Source: Microbacterium paraoxydans
GTDB taxonomy: Bacteria > Actinomycetota > Actinomycetes > Actinomycetales > Microbacteriaceae
DNA length: 64,000 nt
Assembly (NCBI RefSeq): GCF_018224615.1
Contig: NZ_JAGTUK010000002.1
Coordinates: forward strand, 620,001-684,000
Direction of reading: 5' to 3'
Shown here one piece after another: positions 34,181 through 42,907 of the stretch; position 1 is the first letter of the stretch, and each line of letters starts with the position of its first letter. The position numbers and the translations under genes were made by a program. Under the pieces are notes generated by a model that was not told the DNA's origin, searched no databases, and saw only the letters and a program-made list of their open reading frames with translations.

Positions 34181-34621
34181 ATGCCCGCCGTCCCCCGCCC
34201 CGGTCTCCGCGTCTCGGCGGGTCTCACGATCCCCGAGGCGGAGCTGTCGTGGCGGTTCTCCCGGTCGTCGGGGCCGGGCGGCCAGGCCGTGAACACGGCG
34301 GACTCGCGCGTGGAGCTGGTGTGGGATGCCGCGCACTCGGCGGTGCTGTCGCCCGTGCAGCGTGAGCGGATCCTGGAGCGGCTGCGGGGCAGGCTCGTCG
34401 GCGGGGTGCTGACGATCGCGGCGTCCGAGCATCGGGCGCAGCTGCGCAACCGGGAAGCGGCGCGGGAGCGTCTGGCCGCGGTGATCGCCGAGGCGTTGCG
34501 TCCGCCGGCCCCTCCGCGTCGCGCGACGAAGCCGAGCCGCGGGTCGACCGAGCGACGGCTGACGGCGAAGCACCGCCGCACCGACGTCAAGAGCATGCGC
34601 CGTCGCCCGCGGGACGACTGA
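34181..34621 (+). CDS. arfB: peptidyl-tRNA hydrolase ArfB, ribosome rescue
   Basis: A 146-residue release-factor-like protein that frees stalled ribosomes. The catalytic GGQ is at residues 33-35 within SSGPGGQAVNTADSRVEL. It lacks codon-recognition domains, and has the family's basic C-terminal tail (KPSRGSTERRLTAKHRRTDVKSMRRRP) that enters the empty mRNA channel. ATG 34181 is used; GTG 34163 is in frame but adds six residues without homology. GGAGGA immediately precedes the ATG, and CATGAT lies six bases upstream. Confidence 0.92.
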   Translation: MPAVPRPGLRVSAGLTIPEAELSWRFSRSSGPGGQAVNTADSRVELVWDAAHSAVLSPVQRERILERLRGRLVGGVLTIAASEHRAQLRNREAARERLAAVIAEALRPPAPPRRATKPSRGSTERRLTAKHRRTDVKSMRRRPRDD

Positions 34622-34639
34622 GCACCCGCTCGCGGGCGG

Positions 34640-35251
34640 TCAGCGCTTCCGCGTGAGGCGCTTCTCGACCGGGCCCCAGCCGTTCTCGAGCACCGTGAAT
34701 CCGCCCTCCAGCATGGACTGCTGGTCGTCGCTGTCGGTGATCAGGAGTTGGAGCTGCAAGACGAACCGCGCGTAGGCGCGGATCTCGGGGGTGGGCTGTG
34801 GGAGGTCGAGCTCCTCGGCGATCGCATCGGCGAGCGCGTCTTCGTGTCGCAGCCACATCTTCGCGGCGTAGTCGCGCAGGGCGGGCGTCTCGTTCAGGAA
34901 CCGCAGGAAGATGCGGGCGACGTCGTCGCCGTGCTCGGTGAGGTTGGCGCCGAGCTCGGTGGCGTAGAAGTCGTGGATCGCACGGTTGATCGTGACGCCG
35001 GTCCTGCGCTCGCGGACGGCGGAGACGAGGCGATCGCGCTGCTCGTCGTCTTCGTCGAACACGAGCGCTTCCTTCTGCGGGAAGTGCGCGAAGACCGTGG
35101 TGGGGGAGACGTCGGCGGCGTCGGCGACCTCGCGGATGCTGACGTTGTCGAAGCCGCGCTCCAGGAACATCTTCGTCGCGACGTCGGAGATGTTCTTGCG
35201 GGTCGCGGCCTTCTTGCGCTCGCGGCGGCCCAGGGGAGCGGGAGTGGTCAT
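34640..35251 (-). CDS. TetR/AcrR-family repressor
   Basis: A 203-residue repressor. Residues 12-58 are the TetR helix-turn-helix (AATRKNISDVATKMFLERGFDNVSIREVADAADVSPTTVFAHFPQKEAL). The rest is an all-helical ligand-binding domain. It is divergent from an MFS efflux gene with operator repeats in between, so it probably represses the pump and itself, and is released by the pump's substrate. TAGCCT (35258-35263) lies 6 bases before the ATG. Confidence 0.92.
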   Translation of the reverse strand: MTTPAPLGRRERKKAATRKNISDVATKMFLERGFDNVSIREVADAADVSPTTVFAHFPQKEALVFDEDDEQRDRLVSAVRERRTGVTINRAIHDFYATELGANLTEHGDDVARIFLRFLNETPALRDYAAKMWLRHEDALADAIAEELDLPQPTPEIRAYARFVLQLQLLITDSDDQQSMLEGGFTVLENGWGPVEKRLTRKR

Positions 35252-35274
35252 GACGGCAGGCTACCGCACTCGAT

Positions 35275-35319
35275 CCAAAACTGGCTTGACACCAAAACTG
35301 GTATCAATACACTTTTGGT
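35275..35319 (+). promoter_or_regulatory. efflux-pump promoter with TetR operator repeats
   Basis: The MFS promoter has TTGACA (35286-35291), a 16-base spacer and TACACT (35308-35313), with ATG 6 bases later. CCAAAACTGG occurs at 35275-35284 and again at 35292-35301, a 17-base period, and ACCAAAA at 35291-35297 is mirrored by TTTTGGT at 35313-35319. The repeats bracket the -35 and overlap the -10, as expected for the divergent TetR repressor. Confidence 0.75.
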
Positions 35320-36600
35320 ATGACTTCACCCATCTCCTCGGTCCGCGGCGCCACCCGTGCCTGGATCATGCTCATCGTGCTGACGATGCTCACCGTCATC
35401 GGCATGACGGTGGTGCTCCCCGTGCTGCCGTTCGTCGTGCTGCAATACGTCACGCACGAGCACGACCTCGCCCTGTGGGTCGGCGTGCTCGAAGCGGTCA
35501 ACGGGCTGTGCGCCTTCCTCGTCGCGCCCTTCCTCGGCCGCCTGTCCGACCGGTTCGGACGCCGGCCCGTCATCATCGTCGCCGCGTTCGGCGCCGCGGC
35601 GTCCATGGCCCTGTTCGGCATCGGCGGCGCGCTCTGGGTGCTCGTGCTCGCCCGGGTCATCCAGGGGCTCACCGCCGGCGACCTGCCCGCCCTGTTCGCC
35701 TACCTCGCCGACATCACCCCTCCCGAGAAGCGGGCACAGCGCTTCGGACTGCTCGGAGCCCTCACCGGCATCGGCACCATGATCGGCCCGGCCATCGGCG
35801 GCCTCCTCGCCGCGATCGATCTGCGGCTCCCGGTGTTCCTCACCGCCGCGGTCGGCCTCGTGATCGCGATCCTCAGCATCTCCCTGCTGCCCGAGAGCCT
35901 GAAGCCCGAGAACCGCATCCCGCGCATCGCCGTGCGCGACGTGCAGCCCTTCGCGGTGTTCCGCGAGGCGTTCGGCCGCCGCGAGCTGCGCGGCCTCATG
36001 ATCGGGTTCGGGCTGCTGGCGCTGCCGTTCGGCTTCTTCGTCAACAACTTCAGCGTCCTCGCGCTCGACTCCATCCAGTGGGGGCCCACGCAGATCGGAA
36101 TCCTCACGGCGGGCGTGGGCATCATCGACATCCTCATCCAGGGGGTGCTGCTGGCCATCCTGCTGCCCCGGATGGGGGAGCGCGGCGTGATCCTCAGCGG
36201 CATCGTCGCGCAGGCCGTCGGCCTCGCCGGCCTCGCGCTCGTCGCGTCGCTGATCGCGCAGCCGTGGCTGTTCATCGTCGGCGCGCTGCTGCTCGCCGCA
36301 GGTCAGGGGGCATCGCAGGCTGCCATGGACGGGGCGATGTCCAACGCGGTCGGGGACGACGAGCAGGGGTGGCTCGGCGGTGCCACGCAGTCGCTGAACG
36401 CCGCAATGGGTACGGTCGCGCCGCTGATCGCCGCCGCCCTGTACACCGCCGTGAGTCACGCCGCCCCGTACTGGCTCGGGGTCGCGCTCATGGTCGTCGC
36501 GGGCGTCGTGGTGGCTCGCGCCCACATCGCCGACACGGCCAAGCGCCCGCGCCGCGCGGTCGACGGCGACGCACCCACGGCACTGGTGGCCGCAGACTGA
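35320..36600 (+). CDS. MFS efflux transporter (TetA-like)
   Basis: A 426-residue 12-helix permease of the tetracycline/multidrug group. Motif A between helices 2 and 3 is GRLSDRFGRRPVI; motif C-like GALTGIGTMIGPAIGG is in helix 5, the signature of drug/proton antiporters. The second half repeats the fold. The leaderless ATG lies 6 bases after TACACT. It is regulated by the divergent TetR gene. The substrate is unknown; the name TetA is not asserted. Confidence 0.9.
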   Translation: MTSPISSVRGATRAWIMLIVLTMLTVIGMTVVLPVLPFVVLQYVTHEHDLALWVGVLEAVNGLCAFLVAPFLGRLSDRFGRRPVIIVAAFGAAASMALFGIGGALWVLVLARVIQGLTAGDLPALFAYLADITPPEKRAQRFGLLGALTGIGTMIGPAIGGLLAAIDLRLPVFLTAAVGLVIAILSISLLPESLKPENRIPRIAVRDVQPFAVFREAFGRRELRGLMIGFGLLALPFGFFVNNFSVLALDSIQWGPTQIGILTAGVGIIDILIQGVLLAILLPRMGERGVILSGIVAQAVGLAGLALVASLIAQPWLFIVGALLLAAGQGASQAAMDGAMSNAVGDDEQGWLGGATQSLNAAMGTVAPLIAAALYTAVSHAAPYWLGVALMVVAGVVVARAHIADTAKRPRRAVDGDAPTALVAAD

Positions 36601-36610
36601 CCCGGCACGG

Positions 36611-36637
36611 GGGTGCGCCGGGTCACCCGGTGCACCC
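36611..36637. terminator. hairpin terminator between convergent genes
   Basis: GGGTGCGCCGG (36611-36621) and CCGGTGCACCC (36627-36637) form an 11-bp stem with one G-U pair and a GTCAC loop in the 44-base gap between the MFS and DUF2156 genes. Confidence 0.65.
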
Positions 36638-36644
36638 TCTGGCG

Positions 36645-38723
36645 TCAGTCCTTGCCGCTGCCGCGCACGAGCTCGAGCCCGGCGCCCGCGAACTGCCGCA
36701 GCGTCGCATCGGGCAGGAACGCCCGCGTCAGGGCACCGCCGATCCGGGTGAGGTCGCTCTCGTCGCGGAACAGCAGGTACATCGTCTCGTAGCGCGGATG
36801 GAACTTCTGCTTGAACCGGTGCAGCGAGCCGAAGCCGTACACCGGCTCGAGGGCTTCGGCGAGCCGGTCGCTGAGCGCCGCGATCATCCCCGCGTCCGGC
36901 GGGTAGTCGTGCGCGAGCGGAGCGCCCGAGAGCGACATGATCTGCGCGCCCTCCTCGGAGAACTGCCGCGCGGACGACCCGATCAGATACTCCATCACGG
37001 GGCCGAAGCCGCCCTCGCGTCGCCGCATCAGATCGAGCGTCCAGCCGCGCACGACGCCGCCCTCGCCGTACACGGGAAGCCAGGAGAGGAAGCCGTCCAC
37101 GTCGCCGTTCGGCGCGAGCGCCAGTGCGAGCCGCACCTCCGGGGCCTCCGCCTCCTCGAGCGTGCCGAGGGTGAAGCGCATCTCGGGGAGGTCCTTGTCG
37201 CCCACCCACGCTTCGGAGATCGCGCGCAGCTGCTGCTGCACACCCCACGGCTCGTCCTTCAGGTGCGTCATCCGGAAGGTCATGTCCTCGCGCCCCGCCT
37301 TGTTCAGCGAGGTGCGCACGGAGTTCCAGCGCTTGCCGGTGAACTCCAGTCCCGGCAGGTCGACGATGGTGTCGTCCGCGACGACGAGGCTCCGCCAGCT
37401 CTCCGGCACCGCGGCCCGGGTCGCCTCGTCGGCGCTGAAGAAGCAGGGGATGAGACCCGCGTTCTCGGCCGCGTGGATGAAGTCCTGCACCGCGTCGGCG
37501 CGACGCTCCGGCGGGCCGATCGGATCGCCGAGGACCAGCGCCACGTTGTTGCGTCGCTGATACGCGACGATGCCGCCCTCCACCCGGGCATAGGCGTTGC
37601 CGTCCCACGTGGTCATCCACGACAGGGTCCCGCCGCCGTGCGTCTCGAGCTCCTGCTTCAGCTCGGCGACGGTCGGTGCCGGTTGCGCGCCGAGCTTCGA
37701 TCGCCGGCGGGCGCGGAAAGCGCGACGCACCCAGATCAGGTACACGAGGATCAGCAGCCACAGCACACCGCTCGCGAGTGCGAGCTCGGTCTCGCCGTCG
37801 ATCTGGAGCTCGAGCTGCGCCTCGCTCGTCAGGGTGATGAGGAACAGGATGAGCGCGCCGGAGAGCACGTTGAGGCTGGCGAGGACGATCGCGAGCACCC
37901 AGGCCCACCGTCGCCCGCGACGCAGCCCGTTCGCGATGAGCAGGATGACGGCGGCGTCGAGCGCGGTGTCGAGGAATCCGCCCGAGACCGGGTCGGTGGG
38001 ACCGAAGGGTCCGTCGGTGGGGACGAGCACCGTGATGACCTCGGTGGCGAGCAGGAGCAGCATGGCCATGACGGCGATCAGGCGCTGCTCGCGCACGGTC
38101 GTGTGCCGCACGCGGAGGCTGCGGTCGACGGCCAGGATCAGCAGCACGGCCAGCAGGTGCTCGAGATCGGCGACCTTGCCCCAGAACATCATGGCGATGA
38201 ACACGAACCCGAGCAGGATCAGCCAGCCGCGCACGCGCCACGGCGGACGGAACAGTCCGACGGCCGCGGCGATGCAGGCCATCGTGCCGCCGGAGGCGCC
38301 GACGTCGAGCGCCTGCGCCTGCTCGGCGGCCCACGCCCACTCGAACTGCGACAGCAGCAGGAGCAGCAGCGCGGTGGCGAAGATCGCGAACAGCTGCCCC
38401 ACGGCGTAGTACGCGATCGCCACGCGGGTGCCGCGGCGGAACTCCAGGTACGCCATGCCCCAGAACCCGGCGATCGTGAACGCGTACACCCACGGCTGGT
38501 TCACGAAGAACGTGCCCGTGACGGGTGTCCACCATTTGCCGTCGGCGAGGTTCGGCAGGCCGTAGGCCACGGTGCGGAACAGCTCCGAGTCCTCGAACGG
38601 TCGCCACAGTCCCTGCGAGATCACCCCGACGACGAGGATCAGGGTGACCATCGTGAGGGTCGCGGGGATGCGGCGGATCACGGCACGCGCGCGGCGCGTG
38701 GGTGCGGGGGCATCCTCGAGCAT
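36645..38723 (-). CDS. rhomboid-like membrane domain fused to DUF2156 (LPG synthase-like) domain
   Basis: A 692-residue protein. Residues about 20-335 hold nine or so membrane helices; within them LDVGASGGTMACIAAAVG resembles the rhomboid GxSG serine loop, and a later DLEHLLAVLLILAVDR carries a histidine at the position of the rhomboid HxxG-type helix. Residues about 370-690 are the DUF2156 GNAT fold of MprF/LysX (ETHGGGTLSWMTTWDGNAYARVEGG, VVLGDPIGP, MAPL-like SLSGAPLAHDY). The C-terminal part aminoacylates phosphatidylglycerol in MprF. ATG 38723 has TACGCT 6 bases upstream. No partner genes identify the substrate. Confidence 0.8.
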   Translation of the reverse strand: MLEDAPAPTRRARAVIRRIPATLTMVTLILVVGVISQGLWRPFEDSELFRTVAYGLPNLADGKWWTPVTGTFFVNQPWVYAFTIAGFWGMAYLEFRRGTRVAIAYYAVGQLFAIFATALLLLLLSQFEWAWAAEQAQALDVGASGGTMACIAAAVGLFRPPWRVRGWLILLGFVFIAMMFWGKVADLEHLLAVLLILAVDRSLRVRHTTVREQRLIAVMAMLLLLATEVITVLVPTDGPFGPTDPVSGGFLDTALDAAVILLIANGLRRGRRWAWVLAIVLASLNVLSGALILFLITLTSEAQLELQIDGETELALASGVLWLLILVYLIWVRRAFRARRRSKLGAQPAPTVAELKQELETHGGGTLSWMTTWDGNAYARVEGGIVAYQRRNNVALVLGDPIGPPERRADAVQDFIHAAENAGLIPCFFSADEATRAAVPESWRSLVVADDTIVDLPGLEFTGKRWNSVRTSLNKAGREDMTFRMTHLKDEPWGVQQQLRAISEAWVGDKDLPEMRFTLGTLEEAEAPEVRLALALAPNGDVDGFLSWLPVYGEGGVVRGWTLDLMRRREGGFGPVMEYLIGSSARQFSEEGAQIMSLSGAPLAHDYPPDAGMIAALSDRLAEALEPVYGFGSLHRFKQKFHPRYETMYLLFRDESDLTRIGGALTRAFLPDATLRQFAGAGLELVRGSGKD

Positions 38724-38786
38724 GCGCTCAGCGTAGCGACGGCGCACCCCGGCCGGCGTCACCCGGCCGGGGTATGCCGTCGTCGA

Positions 38787-39440
38787 TCAGCGGCCGACGG
38801 CCTCCGCGATCGCCGTCTCCAGGTCTCCCCAGGCGGTCAGCTCGAGCATCTCGCCGTCGATGAAGAACGTGGGGGTGCTGGTGACGCCGAGGCGTTCGCC
38901 GTCGCGCTTGTCCTGCTCCACCCTGGCGAGCGTGGCGGGGTCGGCGACGGCGGCGTCGTATGCGGCGAGGTCGAGTCCCAGTTCCTGCGCGAACGCACGG
39001 AACACTTCGGGCGTCTCCTGGGGCTGCTCTCCCCAGTTCGCCTGCGTCGCGAACAGGTGGTGGTACATGTCCTCGAAGCGGCCCTGCTGTGCGGCGGCCT
39101 CGGCGGCGAGGGCGGCCTGCGTGGAGTTGACGTGGCCGGGGAGCGGGAAGTAGCGCGTCACGTAGCGGATGTCGCCGTCGTAGGTGGCGCGCAGCTCCTC
39201 CACGATCGGGTAGAAGGCGCCGCACGCTTCGCACTCGAAGTCGAGGAACTCGACGACGGTGACGGCGTCGGGGCCGCCCTCGTCGAGCACGTGCGAGTCG
39301 GTGCGGACGGTGGGCTGCCGTTCGCCCGCGTCGGGGTCGGGAGCCTCGGCGCGCTGGGTGATGGCCCAGACGATGGCGACGATCAGCAGGACGAGGGCGA
39401 CGGCGATGGCGACGATGGTCGCCTTGACGGGGGTTCTCAC
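38787..39440 (-). CDS. DsbA-like membrane-anchored thiol oxidoreductase
   Basis: A 217-residue thioredoxin-fold protein with an N-terminal transmembrane anchor (about 8-28) and the active site in FLDFECEACGAFYP, Cys70-Glu-Ala-Cys73. The cis-proline loop is TSTPTFFIDG. This is the DSBA-like / DsbG type of actinobacterial extracytoplasmic disulfide enzyme. GGAG lies 5 bases before GTG 39440. It follows a small Cys-containing membrane protein by 66 bases on the same strand and probably shares its transcript. Confidence 0.9.
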   Translation of the reverse strand: MRTPVKATIVAIAVALVLLIVAIVWAITQRAEAPDPDAGERQPTVRTDSHVLDEGGPDAVTVVEFLDFECEACGAFYPIVEELRATYDGDIRYVTRYFPLPGHVNSTQAALAAEAAAQQGRFEDMYHHLFATQANWGEQPQETPEVFRAFAQELGLDLAAYDAAVADPATLARVEQDKRDGERLGVTSTPTFFIDGEMLELTAWGDLETAIAEAVGR

Positions 39441-39506
39441 GGGTTCTCCAGACAGGGGTACGACGGATGGGGGTGCCGCGGGCGCGGCGCGGAGTCGCCG
39501 TCGGGC

Positions 39507-39950
39507 TCAGGTGCGGGAGAGGCAGAGTTGCGTGAGGGAGGGTGTCAGCGCGCGCGGGCGGGGTGCGGCGCGAGGGGCGGGGCTCGTGCGGGGTGCCCGG
39601 CCGAGGGGTGCGCCCGGTGCGCTGCGGACGAGGCGGCGCAGCAGCAGGACGAGGGCGAGGCAGCACAGGGCGGCTGCGGTGCAGGCGACCGCGTCCATCC
39701 CGCTCGCGTCGGTCGGAGTGGCGGCGGAGGCGGCCGGGTCCGCAGCGGCCGTGGGGAGCGCGGTGGTGGCGGCCGCGGCGGGCGCTGCGACGGCGAGGCA
39801 CGTGCTGGCGTGGCGGTCGCCCGCTCCGTGTCCCGTGGACCACGCAGCGACGACGAGCAGGAGCGCGAGGCCGACGGAGATCACGACCCTGGTGAGCAGG
39901 ATCCGCTCGGCGCGCGCTCGCGGGACTCGGGTGGTCGCGAGGGGCGGCAT
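39507..39950 (-). CDS. small cysteine-containing membrane protein
   Basis: A 147-residue hypothetical protein with two hydrophobic helices (about 17-38 and 82-106, ACTAAALCCLALVLLLRRL) and an Ala/Pro-rich low-complexity remainder. A pair of cysteines sits in the second helix and others flank it, and the gene precedes a DsbA-like oxidoreductase, which hints at a shared redox role (inference only). TAGACT lies 9 bases before the ATG, a nearly leaderless promoter, which supports the gene as real. Confidence 0.6.
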   Translation of the reverse strand: MPPLATTRVPRARAERILLTRVVISVGLALLLVVAAWSTGHGAGDRHASTCLAVAAPAAAATTALPTAAADPAASAATPTDASGMDAVACTAAALCCLALVLLLRRLVRSAPGAPLGRAPRTSPAPRAAPRPRALTPSLTQLCLSRT

Positions 39951-40024
39951 GACCCGCGCAGTCTAGCAACGGGGCCTCTGCCGCTCCGGGGCCCTCCCGG
40001 CGCGGACATGCCTACACTGGAAGG

Positions 40025-40375
40025 GTGGCGAGACTACTGATCATCGGCGGCTTCCTCGCCGCCGTGTTCTGGGTGTTCAGCATCGTCGACTGCGCCGTGC
40101 AGCCGCCGACGCGACACCGGGGCGTGCCCAAGGCCGCCTGGATCGCCATCGTCGTCCTCATCCCCGTCATCGGCGGCATCCTGTGGTTCGTGATCGGCCG
40201 CCGTCGCGCGAACGATCAGGGCGTGCAGCGCACGGTGGCCCCCGATGACGATCCCGCGTTCCTGCGCAGCATCAGCAAGGCGGAGCAGGACGCCAGGATC
40301 CGTCGCCTGGAGGAGGAGCTCGCCCGGCTGGACGAGGAGACCGACGAGCCGCCCACCGCGGATCCGCGCCCGTGA
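40025..40375 (+). CDS. PLDc_N domain membrane protein
   Basis: A 116-residue protein with two helices (about 5-24 and 41-60) bearing the PLDc_N signature (FWVFSIVDCAVQPPTRHRGVPKAAWIAIVVLIPVIGGILWFVIGRRR cut into this pattern) and a charged coiled-coil tail (ISKAEQDARIRRLEEELARLDEE). Phospholipase catalytic HKD motifs are absent. TACACT (40013-40018) lies 6 bases before GTG 40025. The stop overlaps the menD start by four bases (GTGA), so it is the first gene of the menD transcript. Confidence 0.85.
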   Translation: MARLLIIGGFLAAVFWVFSIVDCAVQPPTRHRGVPKAAWIAIVVLIPVIGGILWFVIGRRRANDQGVQRTVAPDDDPAFLRSISKAEQDARIRRLEEELARLDEETDEPPTADPRP

Positions 40376-42036
40376 CGACGTCGCCGGCGACGGACGCCGC
40401 GGTGTCCCTGCTCGCCGAGCTCCTCGCGAACGGTGTGCGCGACGTGGTGCTGTCGCCGGGGTCGCGTTCCCAGGCTCTCGCGCTCGCGGCCGCGCGGCTG
40501 GCGGATGACGGGGCGCTGCGTCTGCACGTCCGCATCGATGAGCGGGTCGCGGGGTTCACGGCCCTGGGCATCGCGCGGGAGACGGGTGTGCCTGCCGCGG
40601 TCGTGTGCACGAGCGGGACGGCCGTCGCGAACCTGCTGCCCGCCACGATGGAGGCCTTCCACGCCGGGGTGCCGCTGCTGCTGCTCACGGCCGACCGTCC
40701 GCCCGAGCTCCGCGGGGTCGGCGCGAACCAGGCGACCATCCAGCCCGGGTTGTTCGACCCGTGGGTGCGTGCCGCGGTCGACGCTCCGGTGCCGGGCGAC
40801 GGCGACTGGCGGGGCCTCGCGGCCGCGGCGGTCGCTGCGGCCATGGGTGTCGCGGACACCGCGGTGGTTCCCGGCGTCGCCGGCCCGGTGCACCTGAACC
40901 TGCCGTCGCGCGAGCCGCTGTCCGGTGCGCTGTCCGCGCTCGACGTCCACCCCGGTGACGCCCCGGTGGCTTCCGCTCCCGATCCGGTCGTGTTGCCTCG
41001 CGGTCCGCGGACGGTCGTGCTCGCGGGGGCCGACGCGGGGTCGCCAGCGGAGGAGCTCGCGCATGCGGCGGACTGGCCGCTGATCGCCGAGGTCGTGAGC
41101 GGTGCCCGGTTCGGGCGTCGGCTCGTGCACGGGTATCGCCGGCTGCTCTCGCGGGACGATCTGGGCGGGCGCATCGAACGGGTGGTCGTGTTCGGCCATC
41201 CGACCCTGAGCCGGGAGGCCGCGAGACTGCTGTCTCGCCAGGACGTGGAGGTCGTGGCGGTGCGTCGCGGCGGCGAGGAGCTCGACCTCAACGGCCGCTC
41301 CCGGGCGGTGGCTGCGGTCGCCGTGGCACCGGGGGAGCCGGATCGTGAGTGGCTCGGGCAGTGGATGCGGGCGTCCGCCGCGGAGGCCGTCGATCTGAGC
41401 GAGCACGCGCCGGACGCCGAGGCTCTCGCGTCCACCGACTTCGCGGCGCGCCGGGAGGCCGTGCGTGCCGAGCTGGATGCCGTGCGGCGTCCGCTGGACC
41501 GTGAGCGCCTGGTCGACGCGGTCTGGCGGGCCACGTGGCCGCACGACCGACTCGTCTTCGGGTCGTCGCGGCTCGTGCGCGTGGCCGACGAGGTGCTGGG
41601 GGGCAAGAAGGTGCCGGTGCACGCCAACCGGGGCCTCGCGGGCATCGACGGCACGATCGCCACGGCGACGGGGATCGCGGTCGCGAGCCAGGCCGCGGGC
41701 GCTCCGGGCGTCACGCGGGTGCTGCTGGGCGACCTCGCGTTCCTGCACGACGTGGGCGCGCTGCTGCTGCCTTCGGGCGAGCAGGAGCCGCGGCTGCAGG
41801 TGATCGTCGGCAACGACGGCGGGGGCACGATCTTCGACGGTCTGGAGGTGGCCTCGTCGGCTCCTGCCGCGCACCTCGACCGGGTCTTCTACACTCCGCA
41901 CGGCGTGCGCCTGGAACACCTCGCGCTGGCGTACGGCTGGGAGTATCAGCGCGTCACGACCAGGACCGCGCTCGACCAGGCGCTCACGTCTCCGCGGGGC
42001 GGGCGTCAGCTCATCGAGGTGCCGCTGGCCCGGTGA
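40372..42036 (+). CDS. menD: SEPHCHC synthase, menaquinone pathway
   Basis: A 554-residue thiamine-diphosphate enzyme that adds 2-oxoglutarate to isochorismate. The N-terminal LLANGVRDVVLSPGSRSQALALA and HVRIDERVAGFTALGIA contain the catalytic Glu; SGTAVANLLPATMEAFHAGVPLLLLTADRPPELRG follows. The ThDP-binding GDG-like motif lies in VLLGDLAFLHDVGALLL with the NNDGGG-type NDGGGTIFDGL. Length is normal. Its product chain leads to the MenA substrate (21114). Starts at GTG within the upstream stop. Confidence 0.95.
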   Translation: MTTSPATDAAVSLLAELLANGVRDVVLSPGSRSQALALAAARLADDGALRLHVRIDERVAGFTALGIARETGVPAAVVCTSGTAVANLLPATMEAFHAGVPLLLLTADRPPELRGVGANQATIQPGLFDPWVRAAVDAPVPGDGDWRGLAAAAVAAAMGVADTAVVPGVAGPVHLNLPSREPLSGALSALDVHPGDAPVASAPDPVVLPRGPRTVVLAGADAGSPAEELAHAADWPLIAEVVSGARFGRRLVHGYRRLLSRDDLGGRIERVVVFGHPTLSREAARLLSRQDVEVVAVRRGGEELDLNGRSRAVAAVAVAPGEPDREWLGQWMRASAAEAVDLSEHAPDAEALASTDFAARREAVRAELDAVRRPLDRERLVDAVWRATWPHDRLVFGSSRLVRVADEVLGGKKVPVHANRGLAGIDGTIATATGIAVASQAAGAPGVTRVLLGDLAFLHDVGALLLPSGEQEPRLQVIVGNDGGGTIFDGLEVASSAPAAHLDRVFYTPHGVRLEHLALAYGWEYQRVTTRTALDQALTSPRGGRQLIEVPLAR

Positions 42037-42052
42037 CTGGCAGGATGTGCGT

Positions 42053-42895
42053 ATGAACGCGCACACCTGGACGGAGAACCTGCGGGTGCGGCCCGGCTTC
42101 CGCCTCGCCGACGTCGATCCGGACGCCAAGCCGGGGTACGACCACGGCAAGTCGCGTGGGGCGGCCGATCTCGCGGCGGGGCTGGAGCGGCTGAACGACC
42201 TGCAGGAGCGGCTGTTCGCGCAGAGTCGCGTCGGCACAGCGCAGGATGCGGTGCTGCTGGTGCTGCAGGCGATGGACTCGGCGGGCAAGGGCGGCATCGT
42301 CCGGCACGTGGTGGGCGGTGTGGACCCGCAGGGCGTCGCGCTCGCCGCGTTCAAGGCCCCGACGGAGGAGGAACGTCGCCACGACTTCCTGTGGCGTGTG
42401 GAGAAGCGCCTTCCGGAGCCCGGGTTCATCGGCGTGTTCGACCGTTCGCACTATGAGGACGTGCTGATCGGCCGGGTGCGGCAGCTCGCCGATGCGGCCG
42501 AGATCGAGCGGCGCTACGACGCCATCAACGCGTTCGAGGAGCGGGTCGCCGCCTCCGGTGTGCGCATCGTCAAGGTGATGCTGCACATCTCGCCGGAGGA
42601 GCAGAAGGAGCGCCTCATGGAGCGATTGGAACGTCCGGACAAGCACTGGAAGTACAACCCGGGTGACGTGGACGAGCGGATGCTGTGGCCGCAGTACATG
42701 CAGGCGTACCAGACGGTGTTCGACCGCACGTCGACGGACGCGGCGCCGTGGCACGTGGTGCCCGCGAACGCCAAGTGGTACGCGCGGCTCGCGGTGCAGG
42801 AGCTGCTGCTCGCGGCGCTGGAGGACATCGACCCGCAGTGGCCGGCGGCCGACTTCGACGTGGAGGCGGAGAAGAAGCGCCTGGCAGCGAGCTGA
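42053..42895 (+). CDS. ppk2: polyphosphate kinase 2 family protein
   Basis: A 280-residue PPK2-family enzyme that moves phosphate between polyphosphate and nucleotides. Walker A is LQAMDSAGKGGIVRHV, Walker B is GVFDRSHYEDVL, and the lid region has RPDKHWKYNPGDVDER. The single-domain form with the MDSAGKGG motif phosphorylates nucleoside mono- or diphosphates; the class (I, II or III) is not decided here. ATG 42053 is preferred over 42047; CAGGAT lies 6 bases before it. Sits 16 bases after menD. Confidence 0.9.
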   Translation: MNAHTWTENLRVRPGFRLADVDPDAKPGYDHGKSRGAADLAAGLERLNDLQERLFAQSRVGTAQDAVLLVLQAMDSAGKGGIVRHVVGGVDPQGVALAAFKAPTEEERRHDFLWRVEKRLPEPGFIGVFDRSHYEDVLIGRVRQLADAAEIERRYDAINAFEERVAASGVRIVKVMLHISPEEQKERLMERLERPDKHWKYNPGDVDERMLWPQYMQAYQTVFDRTSTDAAPWHVVPANAKWYARLAVQELLLAALEDIDPQWPAADFDVEAEKKRLAAS

Positions 42896-42907
42896 GCAGG
42901 GCCGCGG

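Noticed and set aside
34986-40040. Very long plus-strand open frame (about 1680 codons) crossing several genes
   Set aside because: Crosses a TetR gene, an MFS gene and the DUF2156 fusion in other frames; composition is of a GC-bias shadow.
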